From IMG/VR virus record IMGVR_UViG_3300018080_000197, positions 1-59,821 of that record: DNA of 59,821 bases, one strand, 5' to 3'. The position numbers and the translations under genes were made by a program. Source of the stretch: a virus. The notes under the pieces are model-generated. The model was not told the origin of the DNA. It saw nothing but the letters and a program-made list of their open reading frames with translations, and did not search any database. Below are positions 52,268-59,496 of this stretch, in pieces; the first letter of the stretch is position 1; every line of letters starts with the position of its first letter.

Positions 52268-53559
52268 TGAGCAATACTCCAAAAACCAACCTCCCGCGTC
52301 TGGCCACAGGACAGGCCAACGCGGAGGTGATCCACAATGAAGCCTTGAACAGGTTGGACACCTTTACCCAGCTTTCGGTCAAGGACCGCGATCTGTCCAC
52401 ACCTCCCGGAAGTCCTGCCGAAGGTGACACGTATCTGGTCGCCACCAGTCCTACAGGAGACTGGACCGGCCACGCCGGTGATGTGGCTATGTATTACAGC
52501 GGTTGGTTGTTCGCCACTCCCCGCGAAGGCTGGGTAGCATGGGTTGACGACGAGGACGTGTTGATCTACTTCAGCGGGTCCGCATGGTTCACCCTTCCAG
52601 CTTCCCCTACGGGAGGAACCTATGTCACTACGTTGGTCAACAGGTATATCTCCCCCACAGGGTCTGACGTAACCGGGGACGGGTCAAGCGGGAACCCGTG
52701 GCAAACGCTGGAACATGCCCTATCTGAAACATCGTCATATTGGATCACTGATACGGGAACTCTCCGAATCAACGTGGCCGCAGGAGCTTACTCGTATACG
52801 GCCATGACACAAGTCACAGCCTTGGCCAGCACACACGGAAATGGAAAGATAGAAATACTTGGTGATACACAGAATCCGGAGAACCACAGATTCACTGCTC
52901 TGGTCAACAGCGACGAACTTACAATCTCGGATTTCGCCGTGACCGGCGGATCAACCGTGATTACCTTCTCCGGATCACCGGACCTATCTACTGTCATAGA
53001 CGGAACCAGCATCATCTTCATACAGGGATACACCACGGACCCGGACAACAATGGGTTCTTCACGGTAACTGCCCACAATGACACGGCCAAAACGGTTACG
53101 ATTACCACTCCCTCCGGCGCTTCGGATTCTACTGAGACCGCATACGCCGGGATCACGAAGAACGTGGACGCGCTTGTGGAGGTGTTCAGTCCACACAGGG
53201 AGTATCTGGAGTTCAGGGGAGTGACCTTTGAGGGTGCGCAGGCGGATGATGAAACTGGAGGCGGAATCCGTTGCAAGGCGTCTACTCTGTGCATGGACAG
53301 TTGCTTGGTGCGCTACAACATCCGCGGTGTGGCTGTCCTCTGTCAAGGCATAGTGCGCGTCATTGACAGCGATGTGGAAAACAACAAGATAGGACTTTAT
53401 GCTTACGCATTGGGTCTTCTGGAGGCGTCGGATTCCGGAAATGCTGGAACCAATTACGACTACGGCGCTGTGGCCGACGCCAACGGCGTGGCTAACAGGG
53501 GCGCCATAACGGGTGATACCCCTGGACTCGAAACCAACGGAGGCATTGTGTTGCCATGA
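52267..53559 (+). CDS. DUF2793 tail fibre with beta-helix domain
   Basis: 430 residues. The N terminus (TNLPRLATGQANAEVIHNEALNRLD, then GWVAWVDDED...YFSGSAWFTL) is the DUF2793 tail fibre domain. Then YISPTGSDVTGDGSSGNPWQTLEHAL starts a parallel beta-helix of the polysaccharide-lyase type. It also contains one copy of the NNG module (SIIFIQGYTTDPDNNGFFTV). Start ATG 52267. Confidence 0.83.
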   Translation: MSNTPKTNLPRLATGQANAEVIHNEALNRLDTFTQLSVKDRDLSTPPGSPAEGDTYLVATSPTGDWTGHAGDVAMYYSGWLFATPREGWVAWVDDEDVLIYFSGSAWFTLPASPTGGTYVTTLVNRYISPTGSDVTGDGSSGNPWQTLEHALSETSSYWITDTGTLRINVAAGAYSYTAMTQVTALASTHGNGKIEILGDTQNPENHRFTALVNSDELTISDFAVTGGSTVITFSGSPDLSTVIDGTSIIFIQGYTTDPDNNGFFTVTAHNDTAKTVTITTPSGASDSTETAYAGITKNVDALVEVFSPHREYLEFRGVTFEGAQADDETGGGIRCKASTLCMDSCLVRYNIRGVAVLCQGIVRVIDSDVENNKIGLYAYALGLLEASDSGNAGTNYDYGAVADANGVANRGAITGDTPGLETNGGIVLP

Positions 53560-53813
53560 GCGAAGCATTGCTGGTCAACGGAAAACTACGGGCTGTTTCT
53601 ACAGGTTTTGCCGTATGTCCCTGCGGGACCCGCGTCACGGCCGACGAGGGATTCAGAGTCACGGGTTTGGTGGAGGGACAATTCTCTGTGGAGACGGCTT
53701 CCCTCATTCCCAACCCCGGCGTTCTTCTAGCTGCCCCAAGTGAATTCTACTTCGACAGCGGAGACAGCCAAGTCAAGCGCTATGACGGGGAGTCCTACAC
53801 GCCTTACCCCTAG
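53556..53813 (+). CDS. Small tail-associated protein, 85 aa
   Basis: Starts by ATGA overlap with the fibre gene. It has beta-rich sequence, a CPCG motif and a KRYDGESYTPYP end. Possibly a fibre accessory or chaperone. No family recognised. Confidence 0.6.
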   Translation: MSEALLVNGKLRAVSTGFAVCPCGTRVTADEGFRVTGLVEGQFSVETASLIPNPGVLLAAPSEFYFDSGDSQVKRYDGESYTPYP

Positions 53814-53826
53814 CAGGGAGGAAGTC

Positions 53827-54885
53827 ATGTCCAAATTCGTTCCCAGAAACGTCATCCCTCTTCCCAGCGGCGCGTATGTCCGTGGGGCAGACGCCACCAC
53901 GGGAAGGTTGATTCGCACCACGTCCGGGAATGAAATCACGGACCTCCGGTTGGTGTTGGATAGGGCGCCATGCCGTTACAAAACCGGGGACGCATTGGCT
54001 ATCAATGACTGGTTGACGCCGGAGGACCCCGGTCTGTTCGATAGCTGGTTGCTCAAACAATGGGATTCCCAACTCCGTTGTGTCTGGAGACTGGACGAGA
54101 CCGGGACCCCCACAGAAATGGCGGACGCCACTGGGGGAGGTTCCTCCCTGGAAGTGGTCAACGGCGGGTCCATGACGTTTGGCAACGCGGGTATCCACGG
54201 CAACGCTGTAAACACCAACGCCGCTGGATACTTCAAGATAAGGGCAGACGCTATCAATGGTATGCTTCAGGCTCCCCCGGACAATGACCCTGACAAGGGG
54301 ATAGGGGAATTCACCATCAGCCTTTGGATACGACGGGCCACAATTCCAGCGTATAACACTGAATACACCCTCTTCCACATAGACGACTCCGCTAGGGACA
54401 TTCGTGGGTATTACTATTGTAATGCCACTCCGGGAGCGTCTTATCTGCGGATGGTAGCTGGCCTAGGCTACACCTTCTACTATGTAGAACCATCCGTTCT
54501 GTTCGACGGGAACTGGCACAACGTGGTCTTCTCTCGTGAGTTCACCTACCCGGCTACCCCCACGGCAGACCCTGACAAGGGGATAGGCAGAGTTTTCCTG
54601 GACGGGGTGATGGGCGTAGCGGATGACTATTTCATTTATGAACACGCTTGTTTCCGAACACAAGCGGACCTGACCCGTTACCTCTACATAGGGGCAGATT
54701 CGCTAGGAGCAACTCTGTGGGATGGTGAACTAGACGAAGTGACGTTCTGGTTCTCACAGGGAGAGAGAACACAAGCCACACAGGTGGACGCCTCCCTATC
54801 CTACAGGGGCACAGTCTCACTCTACAACCCTCCGGTCCCCACGTTTCCATTCACTAACGGAACCGGGAGGTTCTACAACCCCTAG
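53827..54885 (+). CDS. LamG/concanavalin-like tail protein, 352 aa
   Basis: ATG 53827 after gggagga. The C-terminal part has the LamG pattern (FTISLWIRRA, DGNWHNVVFSRE, VFLDGVMG, LYIGADSLGA, GELDEVTFWF). The N-terminal adaptor is unlike that of the 47452 gene. Probably a second sugar-binding virion protein. Confidence 0.77.
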   Translation: MSKFVPRNVIPLPSGAYVRGADATTGRLIRTTSGNEITDLRLVLDRAPCRYKTGDALAINDWLTPEDPGLFDSWLLKQWDSQLRCVWRLDETGTPTEMADATGGGSSLEVVNGGSMTFGNAGIHGNAVNTNAAGYFKIRADAINGMLQAPPDNDPDKGIGEFTISLWIRRATIPAYNTEYTLFHIDDSARDIRGYYYCNATPGASYLRMVAGLGYTFYYVEPSVLFDGNWHNVVFSREFTYPATPTADPDKGIGRVFLDGVMGVADDYFIYEHACFRTQADLTRYLYIGADSLGATLWDGELDEVTFWFSQGERTQATQVDASLSYRGTVSLYNPPVPTFPFTNGTGRFYNP

Positions 54886-54893
54886 GAGATTCC

Positions 54894-56384
54894 ATGCGCA
54901 AGGGTTTGATCCAACTACAGGATGGTTCCTTCACCAACGTGGAGGAACTGGCCGCTATTCAATCTCCAGCGGCCGACGACAAACCGGACCGGCTACGGAT
55001 ACGGCCGGTTGGACTGCCGGGAAGTTTTGAACTCTCCGGCGCGGACAAGACCACAATTGAGGATTGGATTTCTACCATGAATCCCACAGATTTCGTTGAA
55101 CTCCAGGACGGAACCCGGTTGAATCTGGGTAGGGCCGCCGCCATTCGCCCCATTTCAATGGCCACAGGATATGAGGAAATCACGGTCAGGATGCTGGGGG
55201 AAGCTGGCGCATTGACCTACAGCGGCGCGGACGCTGTGACCATCTATGATTGGTTGTCCGCAGGACAGGTCCTCTTCACCAACACAGTGGTTGTGGCCAA
55301 GTCCAACAATGCCTACACCACCATTCAAAGCGCGATTGATTCTATAGCGGACGCCGCCGCAGACAACCGCTACACGGTTCTGGTCATGCCTGGAGTCTAC
55401 GAAGAAACGGTCACGGGGAAAGACTATGTGGACGTGATCGGAGTCACAGTGGAGGGACAGGGCGTAGTCCTGACCAATGAAGTGGGTCCGCTCTATGCTT
55501 TCCCCAGCAGTGGAGGCAGTCTCAAAGATATCTATCTCCAGCTTCTCCCGGTCAGTGACACTGTGACTTATTGGGCCGTGGAGGCTTCAGGTGGAGACGT
55601 GACTATCAAGGACTGCCGGTTCTTGGTGGCTTCCGCTGTAGACGGTTGCGTAGCCGGACTGGTCAAGGCCACCAGTTGTTCCTACTTCCGTATGGAGCAC
55701 TGCTGGGGTGAATACACCATGACGGGGAACGGCGCGCCGGGAGAGATACACATAGCCGTCAATCTGGTCAGTCAGACATATGCCCGTCTGGAGAACAACC
55801 GTGTGGACATGCGTGTGTCCGACCAAGCGGACAGCATCATAGGAATCTGGGATTCGGCCACCTACAACACGGAACTGTTCCGGAACACCTTCGCCATTCT
55901 CCCGGACCACACCAGCTTCAACGGGAACTGTGTCTGTTACTACTATGACGGCGAAGCCGGGGACAGCATAGCGTCCGTTTGGAACGCATGGTCAATCACG
56001 GCCGGACAGGCCGGAGAGGCAGGAACGTATCACTGTTTCTATATCAACCAGCAAGCTACCCTTCTGTCCGTCCAGGACACTTACCAGATAGCGCTAGGCG
56101 GGTCCGGAACGCCCTACTGGGTCTTTCTGAACAACGCTTCCGCTTCCGCCAGTATCATTCTGGTCTCGGCCATAGGGTCCGGGACCTACGGCGGGACGGG
56201 GACATACTTCTACTCCACCTCCAGCCCAGCCGGTGACTTTCTGGCCAACGGCGTCCATTCCATAGGTGCGTTCAAGACGGGTCCCGTTGCCAGTCCGTCC
56301 AGTGGTTGGACCGGAACGGTGACGTTCGCCAGCGACACGGACATAACCGTGGTCAACGGAATCATCACGGCCAAGAACCCATAG
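54894..56384 (+). CDS. Tail spike with duplicated N-terminal motif and beta-helix
   Basis: 496 residues. The first 125 contain two copies of a unit: LQDGSFTNVEELAAIQS...ELSGADKTTIEDWIS and LQDGTRLNLGRAAAIRP...TYSGADAVTIYDWLS. Then NAYTTIQSAIDSIADAA opens a right-handed beta-helix of the pectin-lyase type, continuing through GGDVTIKDCRFLVAS. A Gly/Ser-rich end follows. Likely a receptor-binding or depolymerising spike. Confidence 0.82.
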   Translation: MRKGLIQLQDGSFTNVEELAAIQSPAADDKPDRLRIRPVGLPGSFELSGADKTTIEDWISTMNPTDFVELQDGTRLNLGRAAAIRPISMATGYEEITVRMLGEAGALTYSGADAVTIYDWLSAGQVLFTNTVVVAKSNNAYTTIQSAIDSIADAAADNRYTVLVMPGVYEETVTGKDYVDVIGVTVEGQGVVLTNEVGPLYAFPSSGGSLKDIYLQLLPVSDTVTYWAVEASGGDVTIKDCRFLVASAVDGCVAGLVKATSCSYFRMEHCWGEYTMTGNGAPGEIHIAVNLVSQTYARLENNRVDMRVSDQADSIIGIWDSATYNTELFRNTFAILPDHTSFNGNCVCYYYDGEAGDSIASVWNAWSITAGQAGEAGTYHCFYINQQATLLSVQDTYQIALGGSGTPYWVFLNNASASASIILVSAIGSGTYGGTGTYFYSTSSPAGDFLANGVHSIGAFKTGPVASPSSGWTGTVTFASDTDITVVNGIITAKNP

Positions 56385-56419
56385 TGTGAGCGAACCGGCG
56401 GAATGTCGGTCCTCCCTAC

Positions 56420-56453
56420 AACAGCCGGGTTGGCTCAGGTTGACCCGGCTGTT
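56420..56453 (+). terminator. Strong hairpin terminator after tail genes
   Basis: An 11-bp perfect stem (56420-56430 with 56443-56453) around a 12-base loop, followed by cctct. The U-run is weak, but position at the end of the structural genes supports termination. Confidence 0.72.
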
Positions 56454-56801
56454 CCTCTACCTGGACTCCACGCTACACAGAGTCTCGGGACTCCCGGAAT
56501 ACCCGCAGGGACCGCTAAGGCGCTCACGCGGCGTCTCCTGAGCCGTGATTAGCTATTTGGAGAGGGGTTCCTGTGCGTCCAGGGGAGTCCCCGGACGGAC
56601 CTACTCGAAACTCGGTCTAGACCGATTCCGCATGTCTTTTTCTTTGAAAAGTAGCATGTTACAAGTCAAAGTCTTCCAACAGACTGTGACAATTCCACTG
56701 GAATTCGCTAAAAATCCTCTTGACTTCCACTATAGTATAGGTAGACTCTCAGTATGGGAATTGCCCATTTACCATGTTCTTGTTCAACGGAGGTCAACGG
56801 A
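56454..56801. promoter_or_regulatory. Non-coding region with palindrome and promoter before 56802
   Basis: No convincing gene in about 350 bases. There is a stem at 56576-56596, a perfect 12-base palindrome at 56613-56624 and a likely promoter (TTGACT at 56720-56725, TAGACT at 56742-56747, 16-base spacer) in AT-rich DNA. The 20 bases at 56786-56805, including the start codon, equal those before the clamp-like gene at 20853. An early or middle promoter for the genes to 59074 is likely. Confidence 0.55.
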
Positions 56802-56951
56802 ATGAGACGCGGAAACCAATTGGAGGTCCTGGAAGTAATTCGGACGCGCGACGGTCATTGGATTTGCCCTATCTGTGGTGAACCGTACGACCACTATGGG
56901 CTGGCCCGGGAATGTCTGGAAGAGTGTAGGGGAGCCCACAGCCATGTCTAG
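56802..56951 (+). CDS. Small zinc-finger-like protein, 49 aa
   Basis: ATG 56802 after acggagg. HWICPICGEPYDHYGLARECLEECRGAHSH has CxxC with later Cys/His, a likely single zinc finger. It is the first gene of its transcript and could be an early regulator or host-interaction protein. Confidence 0.65.
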   Translation: MRRGNQLEVLEVIRTRDGHWICPICGEPYDHYGLARECLEECRGAHSHV

Positions 56952-57180
56952 GCGATGCCGATACACGTTTCGCAGCACAGACGGCCGCACATTCAAGGTA
57001 GTGATTACCCCTGTGAGCTACAAGGGCAATCCATCTGGATTCAGGTTCACGCTAGCGGGAAGGACGTTTTTCCGCCTCAGACTGACAGCGGAGGAAGTGT
57101 TGTCCGACGCCAAAAACGTCTTGAACAAAATGTTGTTGCCAGAAGGGGCAGAAGTGATTGTGGAGGACACCAATGGCTAG
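56944..57180 (+). CDS. Hypothetical basic protein, 78 aa
   Basis: ATG 56944 overlaps the previous gene. A small beta-rich, Arg/Lys-rich protein with a helical end (LTAEEVLSDAKNVLNKM). Not recognised. Confidence 0.6.
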   Translation: MSRRCRYTFRSTDGRTFKVVITPVSYKGNPSGFRFTLAGRTFFRLRLTAEEVLSDAKNVLNKMLLPEGAEVIVEDTNG

Positions 57181-57622
57181 CCATGAATACGATGTGCGCA
57201 GGCTGGCAGGGACCAAGACACCTATCTGGGCACTGTCCAAGCTGAAGCAGAAACCCTTCCCGCACTGGCTCACCATGCGGTTCTTCAAGGAAGATGAACG
57301 CGGAGCTAATGAGTGTCTGTTCCGGCTATGCAGGCGCACAGTGGGATTGGCTACCATCCGTGCCACGTGCAAGGTCTACGGCGCTACGTTGGACGAATCC
57401 TGCCTGGACTCCCAGTTGAAGGTAGACCTGCCTCCAGGAAGTGTCTGGAATATCAACGGGCTCCACACGCGGACCCGACCATTCGCCAGACCCGGCAGGC
57501 GACAACTTGACATAAGGGACCTGCTGGAGGACATGGAACACGGCGTCTCTTCCTGCCCCAATCCGGACTGCGCTGTCTGTAACACTGTGGAGGAACCCAC
57601 TTGCCAGAAGAACGACAGATAA
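57173..57622 (+). CDS. Hypothetical Cys-rich protein, 149 aa
   Basis: ATG 57173 overlaps the previous stop. The C terminus has CPNPDCAVC and further Cys, a likely zinc site; the centre has several single Cys. No family recognised. Overlaps the ITK-repeat gene. Confidence 0.6.
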   Translation: MASHEYDVRRLAGTKTPIWALSKLKQKPFPHWLTMRFFKEDERGANECLFRLCRRTVGLATIRATCKVYGATLDESCLDSQLKVDLPPGSVWNINGLHTRTRPFARPGRRQLDIRDLLEDMEHGVSSCPNPDCAVCNTVEEPTCQKNDR

Positions 57623-57924
57623 CCAAGACCCCCAGACGGGCCATAACCAAAACCCGCAGACGGGATGCTGGGAGTGAACGCAGGATAACCAAGACCCCCA
57701 GACGGATGATAACCAAGACGGCGCGCCTCTCCCTCCCCGACACCTTCAGGGTCCGGAACATGGGGAGAGGTTTGCAAAGACCATTCGCCCTCCAGCAATG
57801 CGTCAACAGGCCGTTCCCCGTCTGGGTCTGCAAGGCGTTTTTCGAGACAGAGGCTATGGCCGTGCGCGCATACCCCCTGTCAGGGGACTTCACCCTGGAG
57901 CTGGAAGCGGAGGACATACAATGA
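57601..57924 (+). CDS. ITK-repeat protein, 107 aa
   Basis: TTG 57601 with ggagga upstream at about 57589. The N-terminal 42 residues hold four ITK peptides (ITK at 7-9, 15-17, 29-31 and 37-39), each in an Arg/Lys/Pro setting. The remainder is a small folded-looking domain with WVCKAFFETEAMAVRA. The same peptide occurs once in many DNA-handling proteins here. Function unknown; ATGA overlap with the next gene. Confidence 0.68.
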   Translation: MPEERQITKTPRRAITKTRRRDAGSERRITKTPRRMITKTARLSLPDTFRVRNMGRGLQRPFALQQCVNRPFPVWVCKAFFETEAMAVRAYPLSGDFTLELEAEDIQ

Positions 57925-58799
57925 AGCATTGCTACGAAACGGTCAGATTCAACCACAAAAGCTGGCCTGTGGTGGAGAAGGTAATAGAGATAGTGGCGGA
58001 ATACAGGGGGCAGGGATACTCCCTTACGCTCCGCCAACTCTACTATCAGTTCGTGGCCAGAGGCCACATAGCCAACACCATGAGGGACTACAAAAGGCTG
58101 GGAGGTCTGGTGAGCAAGGCGCGCCGCGGTGGCTACCTGGACTGGGAGGCTATAGAGGACCGCACGCGGAATCTCCAGGGAAACTCCCACTGGGGGAGTC
58201 CGGGAGAGATAGTGCAGGCGTGCGTCAGGTCCTACGCCGTGGACAAGTGGGAGGACCAGCCACACAGAGTGGAGGTCTGGGTAGAGAAGGAAGCCTTGGT
58301 GGGAGTGGTGGCCAGAGTGGCCGGGGAACTGGACGTGGACTACTTCGCGTGCAGAGGCTATGTCTCTGACTCTGAAATGGAAGCTGCTGCACGACGTCAC
58401 ATAGCCTACGAACGCTGCGGGCAGTCCGTCACGGTTCTGCACTTGGGAGACCATGACCCCAGCGGGATTGACATGTCCAGGGATATCCAGGAACGGTTGG
58501 ACCTCTACCTGGCCCACACTAACGTGTTACGGATAGCTCTGAACATGGATCAAGTGGAGGAATACACGCCTCCGCCCAACCCGGCCAAACTGACGGACAC
58601 GCGCTGTCAAGACTACATGGCACGCTTCGGGGATGAATCATGGGAACTGGACGCTCTGGAACCCGCCGTCCTCTCCCAGCTAATCAAGGATCACGTAACG
58701 TCTCTACGGGACGACGTGCTATATGAAGCTGCCCTAGTAAGGCAGGAAAGCGGTCGTGACAAGCTCAGGGACGTGGCGGAGACCATTGACGACGAGTAG
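57921..58799 (+). CDS. Topoisomerase VI-A/Toprim-like protein
   Basis: 292 residues. The first part has LTLRQLYYQFVARG and KRLGGLVSKARRGGYLDW, a winged-helix region like that of topoisomerase VI subunit A / Spo11 relatives. The Toprim part has VWVEKEALVGV (Glu) and LHLGDHDPSGIDMSRDI (DHD). No subunit B gene is present. Phages carry such proteins with unknown function; DNA cleavage or recombination is possible. Confidence 0.72.
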   Translation: MKHCYETVRFNHKSWPVVEKVIEIVAEYRGQGYSLTLRQLYYQFVARGHIANTMRDYKRLGGLVSKARRGGYLDWEAIEDRTRNLQGNSHWGSPGEIVQACVRSYAVDKWEDQPHRVEVWVEKEALVGVVARVAGELDVDYFACRGYVSDSEMEAAARRHIAYERCGQSVTVLHLGDHDPSGIDMSRDIQERLDLYLAHTNVLRIALNMDQVEEYTPPPNPAKLTDTRCQDYMARFGDESWELDALEPAVLSQLIKDHVTSLRDDVLYEAALVRQESGRDKLRDVAETIDDE

Positions 58800-58849
58800 G
58801 ATTTCCGTCCTCCCACAACGCACACACACACAGGCAGAAAGGACATGTC

Positions 58850-59074
58850 ATGCAGAACGTAACCGTAGAGGTGGACGGGGACACCCTGATTCTGAGGGTG
58901 AACCTGTCCAAGTCCTACGGGATGACTGAATCCCGGAAGTCCAAGGGAATAGCCACCAGCAACGGTCCTGTTTCCCTGAGACACTACGGACTCCACGACG
59001 TGGTCATGGGGTTGAACGTCTGGCGCAAGATACGTCCAGTCAAACCCCGAGGAACGCGGAAGCCGGAGGCGTAG
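58850..59074 (+). CDS. Small beta-rich protein, 74 aa
   Basis: ATG 58850; a short cac-repeat (cacacacacacac, around 58820) lies upstream with ggaca nearby. The sequence VEVDGDTLILRVNLSKSYG and a basic tail suggest a small DNA- or protein-binding domain. Unknown. Confidence 0.6.
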   Translation: MQNVTVEVDGDTLILRVNLSKSYGMTESRKSKGIATSNGPVSLRHYGLHDVVMGLNVWRKIRPVKPRGTRKPEA

Positions 59075-59079
59075 GGAAA

Positions 59080-59448
59080 ATGCGACGAATCCCTAGTCAT
59101 CACACAACCAGAACTGTTCTGTTACATACACGTATAACAGGTAAACAGAACAATACGGTTACACAAGTGAATAGGGATTCGTCTAATTTCTCCATAAGAA
59201 CTCCGTTCCTCTTCAGGAAACAAGGGCAGTCCGGCCTAGAACCGGCCGAATCTGTGCTTTTGAAAATCTTCTTGTCACAACTACAGACCCGCCAAGAACT
59301 TGGGGGAATCAGGCCGGGATTAGCTGAAAATCTCTTGACAGGACGGTCACACGGGGGTATCTTCAAGGCCGTGTTAGACCACAACTACAGACATGCACTT
59401 GGCCGGGACTGGTTGTATCGCCCACTGGGCCTAGCCCCCGTGGTCTAA
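59080..59448 (+). CDS. Possible small DNA-binding regulator overlapping control region B
   Basis: The frame is open from ATG 59080 (122 residues), but the first 30 residues are coded by the palindromes of control region B. A GTG at 59167 giving 94 residues may be the true start, although neither has a good ribosome site. The C-terminal 65 residues (SVLLKIFLSQLQTRQELGG...GRSHGGIFKAVLDHNYRHAL) look like a compact helical, HTH-like domain. It could bind the operator-like sites just upstream; this is inference. Confidence 0.42.
   Translation: MRRIPSHHTTRTVLLHTRITGKQNNTVTQVNRDSSNFSIRTPFLFRKQGQSGLEPAESVLLKIFLSQLQTRQELGGIRPGLAENLLTGRSHGGIFKAVLDHNYRHALGRDWLYRPLGLAPVV
59084..59183. promoter_or_regulatory. 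Control region B: nested inverted repeats
   Basis: Outer arms 59084-59095 and 59172-59183 are perfect over 12 bases with the aatccctа-type core; inner arms tgttctgtt(t)ac lie around 59115-59124 and 59141-59153, with atacacgtat at the centre. The inner element is the reverse complement of the gtattgttctgttta motif in control region A at 19708-19722. It is likely an operator pair or part of an origin. Confidence 0.58.
59335..59363 (+). promoter_or_regulatory. Sigma70-type promoter for the histone-like gene
   Basis: TTGACA at 59335-59340, a 17-base spacer and TATCTT at 59358-59363. Transcription would start about 125 bases before ATG 59497. Confidence 0.72.
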
Positions 59449-59449
59449 C
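59372..59449 (+). other. 10-bp inverted repeat in the leader of the histone-like gene
   Basis: gttagaccac near 59372-59381 pairs with gtggtctaac near 59440-59449, enclosing about 58 bases that can form further short stems. It is not a convincing tRNA. It lies downstream of the 59335 promoter and so would be transcribed as a structured leader, though it also falls in the doubtful reading frame ending at 59448. Confidence 0.4.
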
Positions 59450-59496
59450 CGGGTGATACAGCCGTCCCGGTCTTCTCTTCAGGGAGGACGGACAGA

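Noticed and set aside
56545-56805. 86-codon frame in the gap after the tail genes
   Set aside because: It has no ribosome site, spans a palindrome and an AT-rich promoter, and its sequence lacks the codon pattern of neighbours.
59372-59449. tRNA-like fold
   Set aside because: The end stem has ten pairs, there is no T-loop consensus and no clear anticodon arm, so I kept it only as an inverted repeat.
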